NCBI GenBank assembly: GCA_027717645.1
Contig: JALLOG010000006.1
Span: forward strand, 1 to 58,804
Direction of reading: 5' to 3'
Source of the DNA: Desulfobacterota bacterium AH_259_B03_O07
GTDB taxonomy: Bacteria > Desulfobacterota_D > UBA1144 > Nemesobacterales > CSP1-2
DNA: 58,804 bases
Position 1 is the first letter of the stretch. Every line of letters begins with the position of its first letter. The notes below the pieces were generated by a model. It was not told where the DNA came from, did not search any database, and worked only from the letters and a program-made list of their open reading frames with translations. Positions 17,125-24,512 of this stretch are shown piece after piece. Both the position numbers and the translations under genes were made by a program.

Positions 17125-17529
17125 ATGGATTTGAAGAAAATAGTAAAATTAATTGAATCTGAATTCTATAGATTTTCAGAAATAGAGTTTGCTTATCTTT
17201 TTGGTTCTGTTTTAAAAAAAGATTTAGCAAAAGCCGATGATATCTATATTGCTATTTTTTTTAAAGATAGTCTATCGGCAGAAAAAATCATTCAAAAAAA
17301 GATTAAGTTAGAGTCCCTTTTATCAATAAAACTAGGCAAGGAAATAGAAATATCACCTTTGAATTTTTCTGACCCTTTATTTACGCATCAGGTATTAAGT
17401 AATAAATTGGTGTTGGTTGATAGAAACCATAGGTTGAGACTCATCAAAGAAGCTAAGTGGAGAAATGAATACTTTGATATGCAACCCCTATGGAAGGTAT
17501 ACAGAAAGAAGGTGTATGGAATTGGTTGA
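17125..17529 (+). CDS. MntA-like minimal nucleotidyltransferase (antitoxin type), degenerate active site
   Basis: 134 residues with the pol-beta-like MNT fold of HEPN/MNT toxin-antitoxin pairs (FAYLFGSVLKKD...IAIFF). The standard active site is GSx10DxD. Here GS is followed at the right spacing by D-I-Y, so the second metal-binding Asp is replaced by Tyr (ADDIYIAI). Loss of AMP-transferase activity is likely if MntA activity depends on both acids. The 14-base overlap with a HEPN-like gene downstream is typical of mntA-hepT. The partner is truncated, so the module is probably decaying. Confidence 0.75.
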   Translation: MDLKKIVKLIESEFYRFSEIEFAYLFGSVLKKDLAKADDIYIAIFFKDSLSAEKIIQKKIKLESLLSIKLGKEIEISPLNFSDPLFTHQVLSNKLVLVDRNHRLRLIKEAKWRNEYFDMQPLWKVYRKKVYGIG

Positions 17530-17830
17530 TATAGACTTGGTAAGTAGAAAGCTATCTAGAATTAAGTTGTATTTGGATGATTTAGAAAATCATGCAAGCG
17601 TTGATTCAATCGGTAAAGACATAGTTAAAGAAAGATTCATGGAATTCACCCTTCAGCAGATAATACAGCTGATCATTGATATCGGGAATCATATAATTTC
17701 CGGGTTTTTTAGCATTTTTAAAAGATTCTATCCCATCGGGATCAAAAATGATGTCTATTGGAAAAGGCCCACCCCGGATCTGAATAAAATCCTTTCCCTT
17801 CAAAATCGCTTCCTTCAAAGTTGCGTCTAG
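17516..17830 (+). pseudogene. Truncated HepT-like HEPN toxin gene
   Basis: From ATG 17516 the frame encodes a HepT-type HEPN N-terminal half (SRKLSRIKLYLDDLE ... LQQIIQLIIDIGNHIIS). Homology-like sequence stops near 17700, and the rest reads through the antisense strand of a different nucleotidyltransferase gene. The C-terminal RX4-6H ribonuclease motif of HEPN toxins is therefore missing, so a functional RNase toxin is unlikely. The point where the family pattern ends is read by eye. Confidence 0.7.
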
Positions 17831-18019
17831 GTGGAATCCTAAATCTTTTAGCGCGTTCACAAGCTTCTCACAGTTTGACTTCTCTTTCAGTGGGGAAATA
17901 TCGATATCCTGAGTCGTGCCAGGATACCCATACAAAATAGCGCCGAATTTTCCAATGAATAAATAGGCAACCCCATACTCTTTGAAGATCTCCGCTGCCT
18001 TCCTTGCTCTTTCAATCAT
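17606..18019 (-). CDS. Nucleotidyltransferase-fold protein, 3' end probably replaced
   Basis: 137 residues. Residues ~15-40 (YLFIGKFGAILYGYPGTT, then QDIDIS) match the N-terminal signature of nucleotidyltransferases of the AbiEii/DUF6036-like class (G..A..L.G...T.DIDI), and PIDIIFDPDG fits a third acidic strand. The last ~30 residues (from NYMIPDIND) are antisense to the truncated HEPN gene and probably not native. A deletion may have joined the two modules tail-to-tail near 17700. It overlaps the small upstream gene by 8 bases, a two-gene unit. Confidence 0.65.
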   Translation of the reverse strand: MIERARKAAEIFKEYGVAYLFIGKFGAILYGYPGTTQDIDISPLKEKSNCEKLVNALKDLGFHLDATLKEAILKGKDFIQIRGGPFPIDIIFDPDGIESFKNAKKPGNYMIPDINDQLYYLLKGEFHESFFNYVFTD

Positions 18020-18254
18020 TTGGCCGATAATATCCTAAATAGGCAGGCAGATTCTGCTCTGACCACTGGCGGTATTCTTCTATAGTCTCAAATATTCGAT
18101 ACGCTACGTCATCAACGACGGGTAGTTTCAATGGAATAAATCCCAGGCTTATTCTGTCATCGACAGTTCGCGATAATCCATCCAAGAAATCGAGCATCAG
18201 ATGCTCTTTTTCCCTGGTCTTTCCTATTTTATACACGAGCTTATGCATAAGCAC
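18012..18254 (-). CDS. Small protein paired with the nucleotidyltransferase
   Basis: 80 residues, no recognised domain. It begins with a basic segment (KLVYKIGKTREKEH) and continues with ISLGFIPLKLPVVDDVAYRIFETIEEYRQW. It overlaps the downstream nucleotidyltransferase by 8 bases, so the pair is probably co-translated. This is the usual arrangement of a two-gene toxin-antitoxin-like module, in which this would be the first gene. The function is not shown by the sequence. Confidence 0.6.
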   Translation of the reverse strand: MLMHKLVYKIGKTREKEHLMLDFLDGLSRTVDDRISLGFIPLKLPVVDDVAYRIFETIEEYRQWSEQNLPAYLGYYRPND

Positions 18255-18329
18255 TCCCGGGAAATCGGTGATCCTCTGGGAATATTTAAGAATTGTGCGA
18301 ACTCATTCTAACCGTTGCGTGCACTAGCT

Positions 18330-18723
18330 TCAAACGACTTTTACAAGTGCCATCGCTCCCTTCAATGCGTCTGAGTTGTAGCGAGGACTCCCCCTGTCAC
18401 CCATTACCCATTCCATTAACCATTTGCGCTCTGGTTGACAGTCGTCATCTGTAAAGGCAGGAAATTCACCTTTAGCAATTTCTGCTCCGTTGTTTCTTGC
18501 AGTTGCAGGCCCTGAATTGGTTTGTGGTATATAGAATTACATCTAAATTGTCTTCAAAAGGAGCTATAGTTTTTTCTAACGGCATTTCACTTCCATAATT
18601 CACAATTATTCACTCGAATCGAGTGCAGGTATAGTTGAGACGAGTTAAACTCTCAAGACATGTTACCAATTCATTCTGTCTATTGTATGTTGGCATAATT
18701 ACTGAGAAGAGAGGGTTTCCCAT
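18330..18723 (-). pseudogene. Family 2 glycosyltransferase pseudogene
   Basis: From ATG 18723 the frame starts as a GT-A family 2 enzyme (PLFSVIMPTYNRQNELVTCL), hits a stop after CTRFE, and resumes with IIVNYGSEMPLE. It then needs a frameshift to continue with NSGPATARNNGAEIAKGEF and FPAFTDDDCQPERKW, the nucleotide-sugar DxD region. It ends at a stop at 18330 without the acceptor half. One nonsense codon, one frameshift and a truncation make it non-functional. Confidence 0.8.
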
Positions 18724-19032
18724 TTCATTAAATTTGCAGTTTGTAACAATTTTAACACTTATTTAATAAAGCTTCGCAGACTGGGTTACATATAAGATAA
18801 TACTATAGTATAAAAACACTTTAAATCCTGTAAAATCAGTTGTCTTATCTTCGGGAAAAAGTTATTTACAATTTTTCGTAATACGCAACTTTAACTACTA
18901 TCATTGGGTCAAGGCCAAAAGCTAGGATGTTTTTTTTAATGTGAGATTTTTCGAAAGAAACCAAAAAAATTTTGTTGACTTCCAAAAAAGTTGCACTAGA
19001 CTTTAAATATACAATAAATTAAAAACATCAAA
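18724..19032. other. AT-rich intergenic region upstream of riboswitch 1
   Basis: No gene seen. A promoter for the riboswitch leader should lie in its last 80 bases. TTGACT (18975-18980) and TTGCAC (18991-18996) are candidate -35 boxes, but neither has a well-spaced -10 box, so none is assigned. Confidence 0.4.
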
Positions 19033-19123
19033 CCCGATAAGGCAAACCATTCGAAAGAACGGGACGCAAAGCCAAGGCCTAAAGGTTGAATCCTCAGCCT
19101 ATGGTAGCTGGTTGCCGAAGTCA
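19033..19123 (+). ncRNA. Cyclic-di-GMP-I (GEMM-I) riboswitch 1
   Basis: The core matches the GEMM-I aptamer closely: GGCAAACCATTCGAAAG (from 19041) with a GAAA tetraloop, then GGGACGCAAAGCC (from 19061), GGCCTAAAGG, and the 3' block CTATGGTAGC, GGTTGCCGAAG. By alignment to the Vibrio Vc2 aptamer, the ligand-contacting G20 is G19041 and the intercalating A47 is A19068. G20 favours c-di-GMP; cGAMP-sensing GEMM-Ib has A20. The next gene on this strand is the UDP-sugar dehydrogenase about 400 bases downstream. No clear terminator or ribosome-binding-site sequestration can be seen, so ON or OFF logic is open. Confidence 0.9.
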
Positions 19124-19130
19124 AAGCAAG

Positions 19131-19530
19131 AAGATGGTTGATCAAAACTGAGAGTATTAATTGGGTGTAATTTTACGTTTTTTTAATTAGTTAATTATTT
19201 AATTTTTTTAGTTTTGCCTTAAGATAAAATTGGTGGGGATATCCTAAGACATTTGAAGAATTTTAGCGTCGATCTTAACTGGATTGCTACTTAGCGATTC
19301 ATTTTGGCATTCGATTTAAGTGTGGGATGTTTTAAAATTTTGAATTTAGGTTCGACATTTTTCTTTGGTTCAAAGAGAGAAACGTAGATATGTCCATAAG
19401 AGGTTTTATCAGTTTAGTAAAAAAATCAACTATGGAAGAAGTTACTTACATTACATGTTGCGATTTGTTTATATACTGTTTCTATTTACCATGAAATCTA
19501 AAGATTGAAAATTTGAGGTAGAGTGAAAAA
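19131..19530 (+). other. Long leader between riboswitch 1 and the UDP-sugar dehydrogenase
   Basis: 400 bases without a supportable ORF. T-runs occur near 19179 but no stable hairpin precedes them. A second promoter close to the gene is possible but not evident. The dehydrogenase has its own GAGGTAGAG ribosome binding site just before ATG 19531. Confidence 0.4.
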
Positions 19531-20805
19531 ATGGAAATTAATTCTGAAAGTAAAGTCGCTGTCATTGGTCTTGGTTATGTTGGTCTTCCCCTTGCTTTGG
19601 CATTCGCTGAAAAAGGTGTAAAAGTTTTTGGAATAGATATTGATAGCAAAAAGGTAAGTTTGTTAAAGAAGGGTAAATCATATATTGAGGACCTATCTGA
19701 TGACGATATTTCGAAAAACACCAATAATTTTTTCCCGACTACAGATTACTCTGTAATCTCTCGAGTCGATGCGGCAATCGTCTGTGTTCCAACTCCTCTA
19801 AGCAAGACAAAAGAACCAGATATCTCATATATAGCCAAGGCCGTAAAACTATTGTCTAAACATATACACTCCGGAATGCTTGTAGTTTTGGAGAGCACTA
19901 CGTATCCAGGAACAACCGAGGAAATATTGAAGCCACTTTTTGAAGAGAGGGGTCTAAAGTTAGGTAGTGATATTTTTCTGGCTTATTCACCTGAGAGAAT
20001 CGATCCAGGGAACAAAAATTACAAAGTAAATAATATTCCCAAAGTTGTTGGCGGTATCACTAAAGAATGCACTGATTACTCAGTCTCACTTTACGAAATG
20101 ATCTGTGATGAGGTGTTTCCTGTAACGTCTCCACGAGTTGCCGAAGCTACAAAACTTTTAGAAAATACCTTTCGATCTGTAAATACAGCATTGGTTAATG
20201 AGTTTGCCCAGCTCTGTCACAGGATAGGAATTGATATCTGGGAAGTAATTGACGCTGCTTCTACTAAACCCTTTGGCTTTATGAGTTTTCATCCTGGTGC
20301 CGGAATCGGTGGTCACTGTATCCCAGTAGATCCACTTTACTTATCATGGAAGGCAGAGCTTTCTAACTTCACTACCCGTCTTATTTACTTAGCAGATGAT
20401 ATTAATAGAAAAATGCCTGAATATGTCCTTTACCGCTTGTTTGAGGTCTTAAACAAAAAAAACAAATCAGTTAAAGATTCAAAAATACTTGTGCTAGGAG
20501 TATCATATAAACCCGACATAGGAGATATTAGGGAATCCCCTGCAGTTGAAGTAATTAAGCTTATTTTGGAAAAGGGTGGTCATGTTTCTTATAATGACCC
20601 TTATATTCCTTATTTTGATGAATCAGGCAAAAGATGGGAATCAGTGAATCTTAATGAAGAATTACTCAGAATGCAGGATATTATATTGATAATAACCAAG
20701 CATAGTTCGTATGAGATGAAATGGATAGTTGATAACGGAAATTGTATATTAGATTGTCAAAACCATACAAATGGAATTATTTCAAGTAGAATTAATAAAC
20801 TTTAA
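19531..20805 (+). CDS. UDP-N-acetylglucosamine/mannosamine 6-dehydrogenase (WbpA/TviB-like)
   Basis: Oxidises the C6 hydroxyl of a UDP-sugar to a uronic acid, supplying a precursor for surface polysaccharide. 424 residues. The NAD-binding motif [10 protein letters not shown] is at residues 11-20, catalytic Cys263 lies in [19 protein letters not shown], and the C-terminal domain has [18 protein letters not shown]. The [12 protein letters not shown] form points to UDP-HexNAc dehydrogenases rather than UDP-glucose dehydrogenase, but the substrate is not certain. It is followed 11 bases later by an epimerase pseudogene, recalling wbpA-wbpP order. Probably under riboswitch 1 control. Confidence 0.9.
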   Translation: MEINSESKVAVIGLGYVGLPLALAFAEKGVKVFGIDIDSKKVSLLKKGKSYIEDLSDDDISKNTNNFFPTTDYSVISRVDAAIVCVPTPLSKTKEPDISYIAKAVKLLSKHIHSGMLVVLESTTYPGTTEEILKPLFEERGLKLGSDIFLAYSPERIDPGNKNYKVNNIPKVVGGITKECTDYSVSLYEMICDEVFPVTSPRVAEATKLLENTFRSVNTALVNEFAQLCHRIGIDIWEVIDAASTKPFGFMSFHPGAGIGGHCIPVDPLYLSWKAELSNFTTRLIYLADDINRKMPEYVLYRLFEVLNKKNKSVKDSKILVLGVSYKPDIGDIRESPAVEVIKLILEKGGHVSYNDPYIPYFDESGKRWESVNLNEELLRMQDIILIITKHSSYEMKWIVDNGNCILDCQNHTNGIISSRINKL

Positions 20806-20816
20806 AAGATATTAAA

Positions 20817-21332
20817 TTGTATAGATTTTTAGTAACTGGTGGGGCCGGATTTATCGGGTCAAACTCTGTTGAAGAACTTTTAAAGCAGGGCTACAAAGTT
20901 CGGATTTTCGATAACTTCGAGACAGGTAAAAAACAAGATCCTTTTTCCCAATACTCTGCAGTAATTCCAATTTTCATAAGCAAAATACTAAATGGAGAAC
21001 GACCAGTTATTTTTGGCGATGGAGAACAATCTCGTGACTTTACTTTTATCGAAGATTGAGTTCAGGCGAATATCAAGGCTTGTTTTGATTGTAAAGCAGC
21101 TGGTGAAGTATTTAACATATCTTATGGAAAGAGAGCAACTATATACGAGGTTATGAATATGATATGTAAGTTATTGAATAAAGATGAAATAGAACCAATC
21201 TACAAAGAAGCCCGCAGTGGGGATGTACGTCATTCCCTTGCAGAAACAAGAAAGGCAAAGAAGCTTTTAGAATTTAACCCTTGTTATGATTTGGAATCTG
21301 GACTAAGAAAAACCTTAGAAGCCTATAAGTAA
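20817..21332 (+). pseudogene. NAD-dependent sugar epimerase, internally deleted with a nonsense codon
   Basis: From a TTG at 20817 the frame begins with the epimerase Rossmann motif [19 protein letters not shown]. After FDNFETGKK it jumps directly to the C-terminal region ([20 protein letters not shown], then [13 protein letters not shown]). About 150 residues including the YxxxK catalytic pair are missing. A TGA at 21057-21059 interrupts the frame, which then continues open with VQANIKACFDCKAAGEVFNI to 21332. It was probably a UDP-HexNAc C4-epimerase partner of the upstream dehydrogenase. Confidence 0.85.
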
Positions 21333-21402
21333 AACGCCCATTAATTAATAGCTCTAATTAATTATTTATCAAACCAAACTTATTAAAAAAACAATTATCC
21401 TT

Positions 21403-21430
21403 TGTCAATAGAAAGTGACAATGTCACCCC
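21403..21430. repeat. Left terminal inverted repeat of the IS remnant
   Basis: Its reverse complement begins GGGGTGACATTGTCAC and ends CTATTGACA, matching the right end at most positions. Confidence 0.65.
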
Positions 21431-22109
21431 TGATGCAAAGTGAAAATGTCACCAGTAACTGAATTATTAAAAGCAAAAGTGTTTGAATTAGATTTAGCAT
21501 TATATGATTCATCGGAGTAGATTTTTTTAGAATTTAGATACTTGCGTCTGTATTTTATGTGAATGGTATCATCTAATCTTTTTTCCATCACCTTGGCCTT
21601 TGCGAATGATATTCTATATTTATCATGCAATATGTGAAATATGCGATTCTTATACGTGATAGTATTATCTGCTCTAACAGTTCTTCGCTTCTTTAAAGAG
21701 AAGATGGACTCCAGGTTTAACTCATTAGGAACAGCTCTCCAAGCAGGTTCAGGGTCTTTTGGAGGGTTAGAAAATTTCTTGTTAAACTTGGGTAGGAACC
21801 AATTATGAAGATAATTGTATGCTTTCTCTATAGTGGATATTTTATAGAGTTTTAATTCTTTAAGTGGCCTATCATGGAAGGTTCCGAATAATCTCTCAAT
21901 TCTTCCCTTAGCCTAAGGACTACCTGCAATAATGAGCCTCACACCAAGTTCATTTAATGCCCTTTGAATTTGTGTCGGACCATAATCATACTTTAGATTA
22001 ACCCTGTAAGAGTAATGTCTTTGAGTTATAAAATGACTTGCTCCATCAGTGTTTATACCTCCTATCGGATAATTCCTGCTTACATGAGAAATTATCCCAA
22101 AACACCTAA
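21424..22109 (-). pseudogene. Transposase remnant, integrase-core type
   Basis: Read right to left, the frame encodes YDYGPTQIQRALNELGVRLI and IAGSP, then TAG, then AKGRIERLFGTFHDRPLKEL, FLPKFNKKFSNPPKDPEPAW, FSLKKRRTVRADNTITYKNR and a tail ending VTGDIFTLHQG. The TAG replaces the Gln expected in the SPQAKGR motif. The sequence is otherwise open to the stop at 21424, so a single point mutation plus the loss of the N-terminal half inactivated it. Confidence 0.8.
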
Positions 22110-22137
22110 GGGGTGACATATTCACATTGTATTGACA
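22110..22137. repeat. Right terminal inverted repeat of the IS remnant
   Basis: GGGGTGACATATTCACATTG followed by TATTGACA, the partner of the left end at 21403-21430. Confidence 0.65.
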
Positions 22138-22174
22138 CGATATCATAATAAATACAGGAGAATACAAAAAGGAC

Positions 22175-22204
22175 TTGACAAAGTGCTTTAAGTTATGGTA
22201 TAAA
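22175..22204 (+). promoter_or_regulatory. Sigma-70-type promoter for riboswitch 2
   Basis: TTGACA (22175-22180), an 18-base spacer and TATAAA (22199-22204). The expected transcript start is near 22211, about 30 bases before the riboswitch. It lies just outside the IS remnant. Confidence 0.7.
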
Positions 22205-22239
22205 TTAATATGTGAGGGATAAAGTTATATATATAGTCC

Positions 22240-22336
22240 TAAATCGAAAAGACAAACCATCCAAAAGGATGGGGCGTAAAGCCTTCGACCTAACTGTTAC
22301 ATTTGTAGCATATGGTGGCAGGGTTGCCGAAGCTAG
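22240..22336 (+). ncRNA. Cyclic-di-GMP-I (GEMM-I) riboswitch 2
   Basis: GACAAACCATCC, loop AAAA, GGATGGGGCGTAAAGCC, a variable P2 arm, then CATATGGTGGCAGGGTTGCC and GAAGC. By alignment to Vc2, G20 corresponds to G22251 and A47 to A22278, predicting c-di-GMP rather than cGAMP. It differs from copy 1 in the P1b loop (AAAA instead of GAAA) and has A at position 21. It lies in the leader of the secreted beta-helix gene, with its own promoter upstream and a palindrome before the ribosome binding site downstream. Confidence 0.88.
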
Positions 22337-22409
22337 GCATCCATTTATTTTCTTTAATTTGTTTCTTTTCATTCTAAATAAGATTGAAAGGGACGCCTCT
22401 ATTCTAAGG

Positions 22410-22423
22410 GTGGTAATTACCAC
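22410..22423 (+). promoter_or_regulatory. Perfect palindrome just upstream of the beta-helix gene RBS
   Basis: GTGGTAATTACCAC, extendable by flanking AAG/CTTT, ends six bases before the AAGGAGG ribosome binding site at 22427-22433. It may form a hairpin serving as the expression platform of riboswitch 2. No T-run follows, so translational control is more likely than termination. Confidence 0.5.
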
Positions 22424-22440
22424 TTTAAGGAGGAAGTGTC

Positions 22441-24189
22441 ATGAAATACAGTTTTTATTCAACAAAGCCCAGGGATGCTGGCACATCCCCAGGCCAAAGA
22501 CAAAAAACAAGCAAACTATTAAAAATTGTAACACATTTATGGTTAGCTAGGAAACTCCTGGCTGTTCTGATTTTTGCCATAGCATTTCCATTATTTGCCG
22601 AGGCTGATGTTCTTCAACTGTATCCTGAAAAGGATACATATATTGATAGCAAGAAAAAAAATAATTCCTACGGTAATAGCGATGAACTTTCGGTTAAAGA
22701 TGGAGGGAGGAATACGAGAGAGACTTTGCTGCAATTTAACCTTTCTCAGATCCCAGAAGGTACAGAAATTGTTAGCGCAAAGTTAAAACTATATGCAAAA
22801 AGCAAGAAAGGAAACAACAATGCGACACTTCTCTATACGGTTCTTGGCAACTGGAATGAATCTACAACCTGGAACAACAAACCCACCAGGTCTTCTATTT
22901 ATGAAGACAGCGTTACTATTACGACAACCGCTCAATATTACGAGTGGGATTTAACAGTTTTAGTTCTGGATTGGATAGATGGAATTGAAACTAACTACGG
23001 TATATATGTTGTTGCTGATCGTGGAACAATTAACTTTAACAGTCGAGAAGCGGGGATTAATGTGCCCCGTTTGATGATAACCTATGAGGTTCAACAAAAC
23101 GAATCACCTCTTGATGTTCAGGGCGATTCAACGAGACCAACCCCCGATGATACGGGTGTATCAGACGCACCTCTTTATCCAGCAGATAGAAGAGTCATCA
23201 TCGTAGCCCAGGATGGCAGTGGGCAATACACAAGTATAAAAGAAGCTCTTGATTCTGCACTACCCGGCGATACAATTCAGGTAAAGAATGGAACTTATAT
23301 TGAGAGAGTAAATTTTAAAATCAGTGGGACGAGAGAGGAGCCAATAGCCTTAGTTGCGTATCTTGGACATTTTCCGATTATAGATCCAGGGGGAGGAGAT
23401 CATACTACTGATCCCGCTAAAAGGGTGGAGTTTAATGCTGAGTGGATCATACTTGATGGTTTTGAAATAAGATACGGATGGGATGGAGTTAAGCTTTACA
23501 AGGGACATAATACTATTCGCAATAATTGGATTCACAATAATAAATATCAAGGCATTCTTATAATATCTACTGATGATGTGTTTATTGAATACAATATAGT
23601 TGAGTATAACGGAACGGATGAAGGGACTTGCATTTTTAATAAGCAATCTTCACCCAGGCACTGTCATGGAGTTTATGTGAGTGATTTCTTTTGTACCGGC
23701 ACATCGAATATAACAATTCGAGGGAACATAACCAGAAATCATGGTGGAAGGGGTATTCAGTGGAATGGTGAAGGGTGTTCAAGTGTAATGACGGACACAT
23801 TGGTCGAAAATAATATTATTAAGAATAACGCATGGGGTGTGCTTCTTTATTACAATGTAAGGGATAGTATAATACGAAATAACACATTTATTATGGAGTC
23901 GTATCCATCTACTAACTCAGTTAATCATTATTTTATCGGCATGTGGGAGAGCACAGGTAATATTTTTAAGAATAATATATTTCACACTACACGGGATGAT
24001 GTGGGTGGATTCTACGGAAAGACTGCGGATAGTGATCAGAATGAATTTGATTATAATATTTGGAATGTAAGAAATGATCAATGGTATTGGAAAAGTAATT
24101 GGAGAGAGGATTTTCGAGCAAAATTTCAATCAGTATCGGGTTGGGAACAAAATGGACAGTGCTGTGATGTAGATCCACAGTTTCATTGA
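22441..24189 (+). CDS. Secreted DNRLRE (CBM96-like) plus right-handed beta-helix protein
   Basis: 582 residues. An extended basic N-terminus leads into a signal peptide at about 36-57 (KLLAVLIFAIAFPLFAEA). A DNRLRE/CBM96-like beta-sandwich follows at about 59-215 (LYPEKDTYIDSKKKN, RETLLQFNLSQIPEGTEIVS, AKLKLYAKSKKG, TTWNNKPT). After a Pro/Asp linker, a pectate-lyase-like parallel beta-helix runs from about residue 255 to the end (IIVAQDGSGQYTSIKEALDS; repeated NNxIxxN turns such as NTIRNNWIHNN). It probably binds and modifies or cleaves an extracellular polysaccharide; catalytic residues cannot be named. ATG 22441 has a strong AAGGAGG. Likely c-di-GMP controlled. Confidence 0.85.
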   Translation: MKYSFYSTKPRDAGTSPGQRQKTSKLLKIVTHLWLARKLLAVLIFAIAFPLFAEADVLQLYPEKDTYIDSKKKNNSYGNSDELSVKDGGRNTRETLLQFNLSQIPEGTEIVSAKLKLYAKSKKGNNNATLLYTVLGNWNESTTWNNKPTRSSIYEDSVTITTTAQYYEWDLTVLVLDWIDGIETNYGIYVVADRGTINFNSREAGINVPRLMITYEVQQNESPLDVQGDSTRPTPDDTGVSDAPLYPADRRVIIVAQDGSGQYTSIKEALDSALPGDTIQVKNGTYIERVNFKISGTREEPIALVAYLGHFPIIDPGGGDHTTDPAKRVEFNAEWIILDGFEIRYGWDGVKLYKGHNTIRNNWIHNNKYQGILIISTDDVFIEYNIVEYNGTDEGTCIFNKQSSPRHCHGVYVSDFFCTGTSNITIRGNITRNHGGRGIQWNGEGCSSVMTDTLVENNIIKNNAWGVLLYYNVRDSIIRNNTFIMESYPSTNSVNHYFIGMWESTGNIFKNNIFHTTRDDVGGFYGKTADSDQNEFDYNIWNVRNDQWYWKSNWREDFRAKFQSVSGWEQNGQCCDVDPQFH

Positions 24190-24512
24190 TGTAAGTGAAG
24201 ATTAACTCTACATTAATTCCATTTCGCTTTCTAAGAATAGTAGGATCAGTTTAGATTGCTAATTTATTTATCACAACGCACAACTGAGACTTTATAATAT
24301 TAATTGTGATGTATGGATAGGTTAATTTTATCCTTATGGCTAAATAGTAGAAATTTGTTTGTCTTAATCATTTCTAACGATTAAAGGTTAAAAATTAATA
24401 CTAAGAGGCTGATTTAAAAAAATTCGTGAATACCCGTAACTTAACTCTTTGATTATAAAATTTTTAATAGGGTTTTATATCAATTTCTAAAATACTAAGC
24501 TAGAGATATAAG
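24190..24512. other. Intergenic region
   Basis: 323 bases between two rightward genes. No ORF, hairpin or known RNA motif was recognised. Confidence 0.5.

Larger units (their letters stand above)
21403..22137. mobile_element. Internally deleted insertion sequence with terminal inverted repeats
   Basis: About 735 bases bounded by imperfect ~28-base inverted repeats: 21403-21430 (reading inward TGTCAATAGAAAGTGACA) and 22110-22137 (GGGGTGACATATTCAC, then TATTGACA outward). Inside is the C-terminal part of a transposase on the minus strand, with one stop codon. The N-terminal part of the transposase is gone, so it cannot move by itself. It resembles ISNCY/IS481-like integrase-core elements. No target-site duplication is obvious. 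Confidence 0.75.

Noticed and set aside
21913-22167. ORF that could be read as a separate small gene
   Set aside because: It is the upstream part of the interrupted transposase frame; it ends at the TAG within SPQAKGR.
19033-22336. Possibility that the GEMM elements sense cGAMP (GEMM-Ib)
   Set aside because: Both have G at the position equivalent to Vc2 G20; cGAMP-type aptamers have A there.
22205-22423. ORFs on both strands across riboswitch 2
   Set aside because: They overlap a conserved RNA element; the protein sequences have no similarity to known families.
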